A stretch of 64,000 nt of DNA from Ovis canadensis. Lineage: Eukaryota > Chordata > Mammalia > Artiodactyla > Bovidae. Position 1 is the stretch's first letter; the number at the start of each line of letters is the position of its first letter. The stretch covers positions 114,232,501 through 114,296,500 of the forward strand of contig NC_091248.1 of the NCBI RefSeq assembly GCF_042477335.2, given 5' to 3'. Of this stretch, positions 35,286 to 44,730 are shown one piece after another. The notes beneath the pieces were generated by a model. The model was given only the letters and a program-made list of their open reading frames with translations. It was not told where the DNA came from and searched no databases. A program made the translations under genes and the position numbers.

Positions 35286-36084
35286 GTATGAATCTTATAA
35301 TGGGCAATGGAGACTTCTGAGAAACCATTGCTTTTCCTGATAAGGCAGGAGACCAGTGTCAGACGATAGGTAAAGATGCTGCATCCAGTGAGACAAAAGG
35401 AACTCCAGTGACTCTTCTCTGGTGGCTTGAAGAAGAGTCCCTCACCTAAGTTCCACACTTCATAAGGGTAGAAACTTGACTGAGTGACCAACCAAAAGTT
35501 GCACCTGTTCAAGAAAACCACCTGCTTAAAAGCAGTTGGCCTTTGAATAAAATTTGGCAATTTATACTGTAAACATCTGTGCTGAGAAACTTAGGTTTCT
35601 ATTGCAGATGCTTTTTCAGTTAGAAGTGATTTCCTTAGGTAAGATGTCTCTGTCCCTCCAACAACTTCAGTATCTGTTAAGTGAATTTTTCAGACAAATG
35701 GGATGGCCTGTCAGACTTGACCACCTTCTCTCAACGACCCAGAACCATTCCCTGGCACTTACTGTAACTGAAGAGGCTGAGTTACTGGGCTTGCTCCCTA
35801 AGCAGCCCGCCTTCCTTTCCATTTGGCACAGCTGAACTGTAAAACATCTGTGGCCAGTGCTGAAGCCTCCTGGCGTCCTGTGTGGCAGCCTGGTTGTTGA
35901 TCCATTTTGCCATTCCTGGTTCACACCAGGTTTTCTAAATTATAGCATGTCACCCACCGGACTAGTCAGAGCCCACTCCCTCTTTGCATCCTTCTGATAA
36001 CTCTAGGGAGCATCAGAGTTCATGATGTGCCCAGCCCTGAGCTCCACGTGCCACCTGAATACATGAGGCAGATACTGTTGCTGC

Positions 36085-36125
36085 TCCTCTTTCCGAGATG
36101 TGGAAACTGAGGCACTGAAAGAGGG

Positions 36126-36161
<36 letters not shown>

Positions 36162-36500
36162 AAGTCGCTTCAGTCGTGTCCGACTCTGTGCGACCCCACA
36201 GACGGCAGCCCAGTAGGCTCCTCTGTCTCTGGGATTCTCCCGGCAAGAACACTGGAGTGGGTTGCCATTTCCTTCTCCAATGCATGAAAGTGAAAAGCAA
36301 AAGTGAAGTCGCTCAGTCGTGCCCAACTCTTAGCGACCCCATGGACTGCAGCCTACCATGCTCCTCCGTCCATGGGATTTTCCAGGCAGGAGAACTGTAG
36401 TGGGGTGTCATTGCCTTCTCCGGAAAGAGGGTATAGTTGACTCAAAGCCACACAGCCAGCAAGTACAGATGGGAGCAGGTGTTACTGAGTGGGCTCAGGT
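36085..36500 (-). repeat. MIR split by a SINE insertion
   Basis: gatgtggaaactgaggcactg (36098-36118) and the continuation aaagccacacagccagcaag (about 36444-36463) are the two halves of one MIR. The Bov-tA dimer lies between them. Confidence 0.7.
36129..36422 (-). repeat. dimeric Bov-tA SINE with (CTG)11 tail
   Basis: Two units in reverse, starting with a (TGC)11 run (36128-36160). An exact 12-bp target-site duplication, gaaagagggtat, lies at 36117-36128 and 36423-36434. Confidence 0.9.
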
Positions 36501-37169
36501 GATCTCCGAAGGTGAGTGGTTTACCCCCAGCAGCCCTTCCCCTTCGTGTGTGGCTTACGGGTGACTCTGGCACTCGCAAGAAGGAGCTGCGTTGTCACAA
36601 CAGAGCACGTGGCACTTCCCCAGCCCCTCCGCAGCACGCCTGCCGCCACACCCAGGGCCTGCAGGTTAAATTGACCTGTTGTGCTTGAAGGTATGCCAGA
36701 TCGGGGAGGGACCAGGGGAGCTTCTGGTTTATGATGGTACATTTGTTACGCTCTACAAGTCTCATCTGTAGTTTCTTCAGAAGGTACCCGATGGCTGTTA
36801 CAGATATTCTCCACGGCAGTGTGGCATTTGCTGCTTGAAAATGCACTGTTTCGTTTTGTTTTATTTTAATTTGACAAGAAATTCAGAGTTGGTTGGCCCA
36901 TCAACAGATTGGAAACATCTATTTGAGGGACTGGACTTTTTCAAAAAGCCACAGATGAACATTCATTTATGAATTCAACTGCTTCTTTGGCTCTTGTTTT
37001 AAATTACTAGCTTCCTAACTAGATGCTAAACTCTTGTCTGCAAGGCTGTTTAAATTCACTTGAATGTTTTTCACAGAACTTATCACAAATGACTGCTTAA
37101 AGTAGATTTTCGTTAAATTTTTGTTACAGTATGTGTCATTCTTAATACTGTGTTTGATTTTTTTTTAAG

Positions 37170-37293
37170 TTGTGTCAGTCAGTGATGCCTGCTGGTGTTG
37201 ATAAAATCTCCACTGCCCAGAAATATGTTCTAGCAAGACGGCGTTTGGTGAAGCTGATCAACAATCGAGCTAAACTGCTTTCCCTTTGTTCTT
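37170..37293 (+). CDS. NUP205: NUP205 window exon 18, ends at a U12-type donor
   Basis: Acceptor ttttttaag; 124 nt, LCQSVMPAGVDKISTAQKYV through NRAKLLSLCS plus one base. The donor is gtatcctt, the minor-spliceosome consensus, and the exon ends in ctt rather than the usual cag. The phase agrees with the next exon (codon t|tc gives Phe). Confidence 0.94.
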
Positions 37294-37744
37294 GTATCCT
37301 TAATGCAGTCATTAAGACTGCAGGGTGCTTGAAGGGTGACCTCTAAGGGAATCTTCAAATGTAGGAACTCTTATTCTCACATTATTTGGGTATCAGAACC
37401 AAATGGAAAGGGACATTATTACCATTATTTTTTTCTAGTTAAATGCCTGACATATTTCTAAATGGAAAAAATTTTCTTATTCTTTAGAGTAACTAGTAAT
37501 CCTCATAATATATGCAGATACTTTGTGTCCAGACAGGAGATAAGGACACTGAAGGCTCTACTATACTGCGCCCAAGGGTCTGATCTCCTTCCTCTCAGCA
37601 CAGCTTGCTGCTTTCTGGAGAGACCTTACAACCAGCTTGTTAGACTGAAGCTGTGGGTACATCACTGAATGGTGCAGTCTCAGAAACTGGTTTGAAAATC
37701 ATGTGATGAGATTGTTTTCCTTGAATCTGGCCTCTCCCCTGTAG
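37294..37744 (+). other. NUP205: probable U12-type (minor spliceosome) intron in NUP205
   Basis: The donor gtatcctta matches the U12 5' consensus (RTATCCTTT) at eight of nine bases and is a poor U2 donor. The stretch ttttccttgaat at 37715-37726 matches the U12 branch consensus TTCCTTRAY closely. Its branch A is about 20 nt before the AG, and there is no long pyrimidine tract beyond it. GT-AG subtype, 451 nt. The exons on both sides are certain from the protein. Confidence 0.85.
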
Positions 37745-37873
37745 TCATCATAGAGACCTGCCTGTTTATTCTCTGGCGCCATCTGGAGTACTACTTGTTA
37801 CACTGCACACCCACCGATTCTCAGGATTCCTTATTTGCCTCCAGGTCCTTATTTAAAAGCAGAAGGCTACAAG
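37745..37873 (+). CDS. NUP205: NUP205 window exon 19
   Basis: Acceptor cctgtag, preceded by a U12-like branch site; 129 nt, FIIETCLFILWRHLEYYLLH through KSRRLQ plus one base, donor gtaaac. Confidence 0.95.
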
Positions 37874-37983
37874 GTAAACTTCATTCTGAAAATTAGTGAA
37901 CCACAGATGCCTACAGACTTCAGCACCTTCCAAAACTAGTTACACTTAACGGATGCCTGCTCTGGTTACAAAGTATGGACTAG

Positions 37984-38007
37984 GTAACTAAGTAACTACT
38001 TAGTTAC
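37984..38007 (+). repeat. perfect 11-bp inverted repeat with 2-nt loop
   Basis: gtaactaagta, ac, tacttagttac in the intron between window exons 19 and 20. No function is claimed. The rest of that intron (37874-38421) holds nothing that I recognise. Confidence 0.75.
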
Positions 38008-38421
38008 TAAGCATAGCTAGTTTTTTTATTTCCCTCCTGTCCATGGGAGATTGTGCAGAGCACAAGAGCATCTTAGAGGCTGTCTTCAGCTGCTCCTTAG
38101 CTTCTCGCATGGCTGACGCAGGTCTAGAGTCCTCTGGTCCAGAGGAGTGGAAATGGGTCAGCCTTGGCTAAAGGGGTCTTTTGTGACTGATGAGCATGTA
38201 TTGGATCCCTTAAGTGGCAGGAAGCAGAAGGAAAGCTTGAGAACCCTGGCTTGGAACATCAAAATGCTTCCTAGGGGCTTCCATTTACTGAAAGCTAAAA
38301 GAGAGTCCTCAGCTTTGACCTATGCTGGTCACAGACACTGTGGTTCATTGTCATTGGGTTCTTCTGTTCTGTGGAGAAGACACACCTGCAAACCTAGTTT
38401 GACCGTGTCTTTTATCTCTAG

Positions 38422-38495
38422 ATTCCTTCGCTTCGGAAAGCAATCTGGATTTTAGAAGTGGGCTAACTACAGTGAGCCAGCATGATATAGACCAG
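38422..38495 (+). CDS. NUP205: NUP205 window exon 20
   Basis: Acceptor atctctag; 74 nt, DSFASESNLDFRSGLTTVSQ through HDIDQ, donor gtaaca. Confidence 0.94.
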
Positions 38496-38539
38496 GTAAC
38501 ATTCTGTTCTCATACTCTTGTTCTTTTTTTGCAAGTACA

Positions 38540-38800
38540 AAGGGAAAGCCTGGTATGTGAGTAAGATAATAGTCTTCACAGTTGCATGCAAAGAGCTGAT
38601 TTGAATTCTGGGATAGCAACCTAATAGCTATGTGACTCAGAGCAACTTACTTAGCCTCTGAGCCTCCATTTCCTCAGCTCAGAATGGAAGTGATAATTCA
38701 ACCTTGAAGTGTTTTGTCAGAATTAAATGAGGGCTTCATGTGTGAGACACCAGGGCAGTGCCTAGAAAGTAGTAAGAGTTCAGTAATTAATAGGTGCTAT
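38540..38800 (+). repeat. MIR SINE
   Basis: gatttgaattctgggatagc, tatgtgactcagagcaacttactt, gcctccatttcctcagctcag and caccagggcagtgcctagaaag: full MIR order. Confidence 0.75.
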
Positions 38801-39052
38801 GATCTGGAAACTCCATATATCAATAGTTACTGCAATTTAAAGCAAATTTAAAACTGTATATACTTACACAAGAAGGGAAAATGTTACTATCATACCAATA
38901 AACTTCAAGGTGGAAAATGTGAATGTTGAGTTAATCTGGCATCTGAGAAAGGATCACGTTACAAAAATTCAAAGGTATTTTAAATAGGAAAACAAAGAAA
39001 AAGAAATATTTTAGATTTCTTAATCATGAAATGTTACCCATGTTACCTCTAG

Positions 39053-39205
39053 CTTCAAGCTGACGCTATCAGCGCTTTTGGAGAATCACTACAGAAGAAA
39101 CTTCTGGACATTGAAGGATTGTATTCAAAAGTGCGATCTCGATATAGTTTCATACAAGCTCTTGTCAGACGCATCCGAGGCCTGCTGAGGATATCACGGA
39201 ACTGA
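39053..39205 (+). CDS. NUP205: NUP205 window exon 21, terminal coding exon
   Basis: Acceptor acctctag; 153 nt including the tga stop at 39203-39205. It encodes LQADAISAFGESLQKKLLDI through RRIRGLLRISRN. The basic C-terminal tail is typical of the family. Confidence 0.96.
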   Translation, partial: LQADAISAFGESLQKKLLDIEGLYSKVRSRYSFIQALVRRIRGLLRISRN

Positions 39206-39982
39206 GAGCCTGTGCTTATACTCTCCTGAGGAAGAGACAAATTGGGGAAACCTGTCTCCTTTTTATAGTTTCCTTCTAAATTATGACCAGAAGATATTTT
39301 GCTATTTCTTTCTTTATATATGGACTTCTTTTCTGTAAACTTCTTTGCCTGGTGCCGTGCTCACTAGTTTAAAAAAAAAAAAAAAACTTTTTAAAAAAAC
39401 AAACCACGTGGTCAGTCTCTTGAAATTTTATCTAGAAAATGGTCAGCATTATCAGGAATTCAACAAACAGTCCTTCCCCAGTGCTGGTTTTTTCCCAGGT
39501 GTATTATTCTGAATGCCAAATTAAAGGCATAGTCTAAAAAACCTCCATTTTTCCTTCCTTTGTAGCCATATTACACATTTTATGATAATGCTTTTTTAAT
39601 AGAAAAGTATACTCAATACAGTGTGTTACAGAAATGTTTCAGGGTCAAGGCATCACTTTACTAAAGGTATTTTTTTCTTTCCTGCATGTAAATGATGAAA
39701 TAATCACTTGCATTTATTCCCTAAAATAATTATGGAATTTTTCAAATTAATCATCTACCTGTATTTTACACATAGTTAATAGGGTGACTGCTGTTAGCAT
39801 TCTTATTCCTTGCTTGGTAGTATTTATGTGCATGTGACTACATCATCTGAAAGTCCATGACCCACTTTCCAGTCACCAGTAATTTCAGCCCAGTATATAG
39901 AAGAGACTGCTGAGAGGGGAAAGAGTCTTGACCCTCAAGTAGTGGCAGAAAATTAATACTTAATTCTGTAATTTTTTTTCTT

Positions 39983-39988
39983 AATAAA
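39983..39988 (+). promoter_or_regulatory. NUP205: candidate NUP205 polyadenylation signal 1
   Basis: AATAAA hexamer about 780 nt after the stop codon, inside ttaataaaatg. Cleavage would follow 10-30 nt downstream. Confidence 0.45.
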
Positions 39989-40100
39989 ATGTCCATGACA
40001 TTTTAGGCATTTTTAAAAGACTTTGTTATTCTTATATTTTGAAATTAATATACTGCCTAACACTGACAAACATCAATCTTTAACTGCAAAGCATCCTGTT

Positions 40101-40106
40101 AATAAA
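40101..40106 (+). promoter_or_regulatory. NUP205: candidate NUP205 polyadenylation signal 2
   Basis: Second AATAAA hexamer, about 900 nt after the stop and just before the SINE at 40169. Confidence 0.4.
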
Positions 40107-40164
40107 GAGCATTTTTAGAGGGATGTGAATGAATAAGTAACTGGTCCAAGACATAGTAAGCCTG

Positions 40165-40168
<4 letters not shown>

Positions 40169-40197
<29 letters not shown>

Positions 40198-40447
40198 AAG
40201 TTGCTTCAGTCATGTCCAACTCTGTGCTACCCCATAGACGACAGCCCACCAGGCTCCTCTGTCCCTGGGATTCTCCAGGCAAGAGTACTGAAGTGGGTTG
40301 CCATTTCCTTTTCCAGTGCATGCATGCATGCTAAGTCGCTTCAGTTGTGTCCAACTGTGCAACCGTATGGACAGCATCCCACTAGGTTGCTTTGTCCACA
40401 GGATTTTCTAGGCAAGAATACTGGAGTGGGTTGCCATTTCCTTTTCC
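40169..40447 (-). repeat. dimeric Bov-tA SINE with (CTG)10 tail
   Basis: (CTG)10 at 40166-40195, then two reverse units. A 14-bp target-site duplication with one mismatch, agtaarcctgactg, lies at 40155-40168 and 40448-40461. It sits just after the NUP205 3' UTR. Confidence 0.9.
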
Positions 40448-40461
40448 AGTAAACCTGACTG

Positions 40462-40985
40462 TTGCTCCACTAATCAGGCATATGGTAAGCTTTATCATGT
40501 TGCACACAGGCATGAACACAGAAATATCAGGAAAGAGCCTGAGGCACAGAATCAAAGCATTTTATAAACCTCTGATATGTGAAGCATTCCATTGGACAGA
40601 TTGGGATTTACTGAGCTTCATTATTTTGTTTTACCACCACTTCTTCCAAAATTAATAGCAGAATGGGGATCAGAAGTTGGGGCAGTGGAGAAGTGTGTGG
40701 AAAAGAGAAGCTGGAAGAACTGCCGCTGCACTGTATATTGCTTTAAAGGCTGACGAGAAATGCAGTTTGTGTAATAAATATAACAGGGAGAGGCTAACAT
40801 TTAGGGCGCACGTCTGACTCAGCATTGTTCCCTGGGGCACTGGGAGAGAGGCTGGTGGATGTTGCCTGTGCTCTTCAGCAAAGCGAAGGAGAGAAAAAGA
40901 TTTTAGATGGTGTTGTTTTTTTTTTTTTTTTTTAAGCATTTGGAGCGTAGGTCACCTATTCCTCAATCCTTTTTTGGAGCACAGA
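40462..40985 (+). other. intergenic, NUP205-STMP1
   Basis: Unique sequence ending in a T-rich run (about 40914-40934). No gene seen. Confidence 0.45.
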
Positions 40986-41430
40986 TGATCTATTCTTCAA
41001 TTCTTTACCAGCTGAGTCACAAGGGAAGCCCAAGAATACTGGAGTGGGTAGCCTATCCCTCGGAGAAGGCAATGGCACCCCACTCCAGTACTCTTGCCTG
41101 GAAAATCCCATGGAGGGAGGCTGGTGGGCTGCAGTCCATGGGGTCGCTAAGAGTCGGGGACACGACTGAGCAACTTCACTTTCACTTTTCACTTTCATCC
41201 ATTGGAGAAGGAAATGGCAACCCACTCCAGTATTCTTGCCTAGAGAATCCCAGGGATGGGGGAGCCTGGTGGGCTGCCGTCTATGGGGTCACACACAGTC
41301 GGACAAGACTGAAGTGACTTAGCAGCAGCAGCCTATCCCTTCTCCAGGGGATCTTCCCTACAGCAATTGAACTGGGTTATCCTGCATTGCAGGCAGATTC
41401 TTTACCAGCTGAGCTATCAGGGAAGCCCAT
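40986..41430 (-). repeat. Bov-tA SINE interrupted by a younger SINE
   Basis: The outer Bov-tA in reverse is split at 41060. One part is 41009-41060 (ttctttaccagctgagtcac through gagtgggtagcctatccct); the other is 41330-41430 (cctatcccttctccaggg through ccagctgagctatcaggg). The left part also carries a rearranged head copy. Confidence 0.7.
41061..41329 (+). repeat. dimeric Bov-tA SINE with CAG tail, nested
   Basis: Two plus-strand units from cggagaaggcaatggcaccc to agcagc. The target-site duplication agcctatccct at 41050-41060 and 41330-41340 is exact and lies inside the outer SINE. Confidence 0.9.
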
Positions 41431-41571
41431 TTCTCAACAATACTAGACAAATATAGGATCTTAATGTGTTGCTCTTACTGTGTTCGTTTGCTGGAATTAG
41501 AAAATCAAAAAGAGGTGAGTACGTTCTTCCTAGTTATTAGGGTTTTAGTTTTGATAAACTGTGGTTGTTTA

Positions 41572-41757
41572 GTCAGTAAATTGGTTTGACTCTTTACAGA
41601 CCCCATGGACTGTAGCCTGCCAGGGTCCTCTGTCCATGGGATTTCTCAGGCAAGAATACTGGGGCAGCTTGTCATTTCTTCCCACCCAGGGATCAAGCTC
41701 GAGGCTCCTGTATTGGCAGGCAGTTTCTTTATCACTACCGCCACTTGGGAAGTCCCA
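41572..41757 (-). repeat. older Bov-tA SINE
   Basis: Diverged reverse copy: tttacagaccccatggactgtagcc, ctcaggcaagaatactgggg, then a degraded head ending gggaagtccc. Confidence 0.75.
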
Positions 41758-42051
41758 GTGGAGTATGCCGCAAAAACTCCACTGGTGATTTTTTGCTTTG
41801 CCTGTGCGGATGGGAACAAAGACCTCCTGTGGTCCTTCTAGGTCAGGGAATTCAGACTGGTCTTTGGGATGCCGGTAATCATACAGACTACTGGGCCCCG
41901 ACCCAGGTCTATAGAAGCGATATTTGAGGACTGGGCTCTAGAATCTGAATGTTCAAAGCTTCCAGCCTGGCTTGGCCCTTGGGACTTGCTCCTACCAGGC
42001 CACAGCGCGCTCTCGCCAGACAGGCAGTTCAGGAGGTGATCCCCAGGCGCT

Positions 42052-42063
42052 CCACTAGGGGGC
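42052..42063 (+). promoter_or_regulatory. CTCF core motif
   Basis: ccactagggggc is a full match to the CTCF core CCASYAGRKGGC, forward orientation, about 150 bp upstream of the STMP1 ATG at the edge of the CpG island. Confidence 0.6.
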
Positions 42064-42113
42064 CAGGATAGCTTCCGGGTGAAGCAAGGCGGGAGGCGCG
42101 GAGCGGGGCGTGA

Positions 42114-42122
42114 ACCGGAAGT
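42114..42122 (+). promoter_or_regulatory. ETS/GABP-type site
   Basis: accggaagt is the ETS/GABP consensus, common in promoters of nuclear genes for mitochondrial proteins. A second, reverse ETS-like site (gcttccgggt) lies at 42071-42080. Confidence 0.55.
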
Positions 42123-42213
42123 TGGCTGAGGGCGCCGCCCATCGCGCCGGGGGAGGCAGGTCCCGACGGCCCTCGGAGCTGCAGCCGCTGTTCGCGCCCT
42201 ATTTGCCGACACT

Positions 42214-42228
42214 ATGCTCCAGTTCTTG
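42214..42228 (+). CDS. STMP1: STMP1 coding exon 1 (MLQFL)
   Basis: STMP1 (C7orf73, also mitolamban/MM47) is a 47-residue single-span mitochondrial membrane protein reported to associate with respiratory complex III. Exon 1 gives only MLQFL before a gtgagt donor. The ATG has A at -3 and lies in the CpG island. It joins in phase 0 with 54938. The complete protein across three exons is 47 residues, the same length as the human one. The open frame that reads on into the intron to 42528 is not the protein. Confidence 0.92.
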
Positions 42229-43117
42229 GTGAGTGGAGCTGCCGAGGAGCGAGCCGGAGCTTGGCCCAGAGCTCTCGGGGGCTCCGGACGCCCCCCGCCT
42301 CGTGCCGGCCTGGGGGGTCCTGGGCGTGGGTCCCGAAAACCCCGTCGCCTGTCCGGGTGGGCTGTGGGTGTTTTTGCTCTGCCTCACTCATATCCTTTCA
42401 CCAACATTTTTCTGACGCCGTTCAAGTCCCTAAAACTTTTGAGGAGTCAGAGCATAGGTGTTTTTTCAAGCTGTTGTGTGATGGGCCACGCGTGCTTTGT
42501 GTGCGTTCCTCGTGTTCAGGCTCCTTAATGACTTTTCGGCCCTCCCACCCCCGACTTAAACACGTACCCTGTCCGCGGCTTGCAGCCCTGCTGGTTGCCA
42601 TCTTTGAGAACACAGGAGGGCCAGGAATGAACTCGAAATTCGTGAGCCGCCGGAGTTAAGAGACCGAGGGAGCCCTCCTCAGACCTTTTATAGCTTCCAG
42701 ACTGAGGATGGCTGGTTGCTGACATACGTGAGTCAGGCCGTGGTGAACAAGTAATTTTTCCAGAATGCTCATTCTGGGGGAAAATGAGTGTTACCGTGAG
42801 TAAGCAAATTATTTTTCATGGCTCTCCTTAAGTCAGAAACAGGTTTTCTGGCAAAGATTGCCTTGTTGAAGGTTTCAGGAGGACTTGCCAATTTTCAGCC
42901 TGAAAGTCTTTCTTCCCAGGCTTTTGTGCCTTCAAAACTTGATTCTTAAACTCTGAATGATAAGAGTGGAGTATTCTGAAAACCTTCCAGGTGGCTCATG
43001 GAAACTGAGTACTCTTGGGATGAGATACTTTCCCAAATGTTACATTCTTTTTTTTTCCCCCAGCATGCTGAAACAAGATGCTGTCCTTTTGTTTTATTTC
43101 CAAGTTTGGGATAATTT

Positions 43118-43180
43118 TTTTTTTAATTTTTTCAATTTTTATTGGAGAATAATTACAATGTTGTGTTCGTTCCAGTTGTT
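43118..43180 (-). repeat. L1 3' end fragment
   Basis: tttcaatttttattggagaata and acaatgttgtgttcgttcc match the artiodactyl L1 3' terminus in reverse. Confidence 0.5.
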
Positions 43181-43539
43181 ATATTATCAAAGGGATTAAA
43201 GAAGAAAAAGTGTCCCTCTGTCCTTTTTGAGATGGCAGTTGATTTTTCAGTCTTATAGACTGAAAGAGGGTATCCCTGACAGTAAACTGCCTAACCAGCA
43301 CATGGCTACACCTCTGGAAGTTTCTCCAGTGCCCTGACTAGGAGTCAGTAGAAATAATTACTGCCTTATAGTTGTAGGAAGCTCTCAGGTTAAAAACAGT
43401 ATGGGCCCCAAAGTGTAAGATGGTGTCATTGAGTCTCCTACTTCAGTGGTAGCTCACTGGTAACTGGAAGGACATGGATTCAGAAAGATGGTGCTGGAAC
43501 AGGTTTGGAAAGTGATGGGATAGTCACAAGTAAATATCT

Positions 43540-43632
43540 TTGAGGGCGTATTGTCACCACCCATTTTGGAACCCTCCAAGATGTTTCCAGCAGTTGTCAT
43601 TTCCTGGAACACCATTTGAGAACCACTGCACC
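43540..43632 (+). repeat. MER5-type fragment
   Basis: ttgtcaccacccattttggaaccctc through caccatttgagaaccactgca ends like a MER5/Charlie terminal sequence. Diverged. Confidence 0.4.
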
Positions 43633-44529
43633 TGATCGTGTTGCTTATATTAATATGTTCTCTTCATTCTTCCTTTCTCTTTGAATTACAGTATTTGCCC
43701 ATTATCCATCCCTCACATGTTGAAACTTACTCCTGTGGTCCTGGCGCCTCTTTTCGCCTTGATTTCACTGCAGTGGCCTCCTGCCTTGCAGCATGGTGTC
43801 ACCACGGTTTGGTTTAAGGAAACTTTGGAAGCCTTTCGAGGGAAGCCTGGTGTGACGGGCTCTGCTGGTGGTTTGTGTGTGCTGCCTTCTGTACTTTCAT
43901 GGGGTGATGCGTTGGTTCTCTTCTCTCTCGCAGGAGCAGCCTCTGTTCCTCTTACTCCTCCTCTTTAATCCGTCCTGCCCCAGCTTTTGGATCCCGCGTC
44001 TCAGCGCTTTTCAGTACTCTTACCCAGTGTACCACCCGGGGACTTGTTTTTCTGGAAGAAACTGCATAGAGTACAGGTGGCAAGCCCCGGGTCCTGGCTG
44101 CTCCAAGGGCCCGGAGGAGCAGTATCTCGGCACACCAGTTGGGAAATTGCCTTATCTAAGCTCTCCGGTTTGTACTGGCTGCTGTTCCCTTCTTTTGGTT
44201 TCTGGGTGTTTCTCAGGTCTCAGACCTTGACTTTCTTTTTTTCAACACCCTTAGGGGCATGTTCCTTGTCACGCTGTTGTCTTCGCTCCGTTGACCGCTT
44301 CCAAAACTACCTTGAGTCCTTTGCTCTGAGTTCAGTTCCCCGTCATCAGCTGCCTCCTGAACATCTCTTGTCCAACCCTCTTAGACCCAACACGTGGAGG
44401 ACCCGTTACCTCTTTCCCTCCCCACCTCGCACTCCACACCTAACTTCTTTCTCCCCTAGCCCTGGCTTTCATTAACTTGAAATATTGACATAATCTCGAC
44501 TTAGTTCTCTCCTTCATTCTTCATCTCAT

Positions 44530-44730
44530 TTACTTGCTGTGTCTGGCACATTTATGTGCTGTGTATTTTTTGGGCAGGTTACTTAACTGCTCTGTGCCTC
44601 AGTTTCCCCAACATAAAGTGGACAGTAATAGTACTTGCTTTAGCAGGGTTGTGAAGAACATGAATTAATTCCTGAAAAGGAGTTAAAATGCTGCCTTGCA
44701 CATAGTAAGCACTCAGTAAGAGTTATTTTT
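44530..44730 (+). repeat. MIR SINE
   Basis: gttacttaactgctctgtgcctcagtttcccc, gcagggttgtgaagaac, then cttgcacatagtaagcactcagtaag: typical MIR. Confidence 0.8.

Larger units (their letters stand above)
35286..37169 (+). other. NUP205 intron
   Basis: Contains the SINE dimer at 36129-36422, inserted in a MIR, and otherwise unique sequence. The open frames near 35554-35924 and 36521-36846 show no coding signs. Confidence 0.5.
1..40125 (+). other. NUP205: NUP205 transcription unit, 3' half (partial)
   Basis: NUP205 is a large alpha-helical solenoid scaffold protein of the nuclear pore inner ring (Nup192 family). It is known to bind NUP93 and other inner-ring parts at the nuclear envelope. Twenty-one exons between 2547 and 39205 translate to the C-terminal 947 residues. 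All splice phases agree and the protein ends in ...RGLLRISRN. If the bovid protein is about 2012 residues and 43 exons like the human one (from memory), the window starts near residue 1066, exon 23. There is no signal peptide or membrane span. The 5' part of the gene is outside the window. I recognise the gene by recall of the protein, not by a search. The 3' end is set from a candidate polyadenylation signal and is uncertain. Confidence 0.95.
39206..40125 (+). other. NUP205: NUP205 3' UTR (end uncertain)
   Basis: AT-rich, non-coding, with no repeat that I recognise. Canonical AATAAA hexamers stand at 39983-39988 and 40101-40106. A run of 16 A at 39371-39386 is genomic and could cause false poly(A) ends in oligo-dT cDNA data. 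A shorter 3' UTR ending near 39370-39550 (an attaaa lies near 39520) is also possible. Confidence 0.5.
41995..42425 (+). promoter_or_regulatory. STMP1: CpG island and STMP1 promoter
   Basis: GC-rich, CpG-dense stretch in otherwise AT-rich DNA (for example gagggcgccgcccatcgcgccgg). It surrounds the STMP1 start codon. No TATA box is visible, as is usual for housekeeping mitochondrial genes. The transcription start is probably within about 42120-42200 (inference). Confidence 0.8.

Noticed and set aside
35554-35924. Open frames of 93 and 85 codons on opposite strands in a NUP205 intron
   Set aside because: No protein I recognise, and the NUP205 exons on either side join in phase without it.
42214-42659. 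Open frames of 104-132 codons across the STMP1 CpG island, and 41838-42212 on the minus strand
   Set aside because: GC-rich DNA has few stop codons. The first five codons of the frame at 42214 are real STMP1 exon 1, but the rest is intron after a gtgagt donor.
43868-44475. Two overlapping open frames of 120 and 162 codons
   Set aside because: No recognisable domain, an overlap in different frames and no splice support. Treated as chance in STMP1 intron 1.
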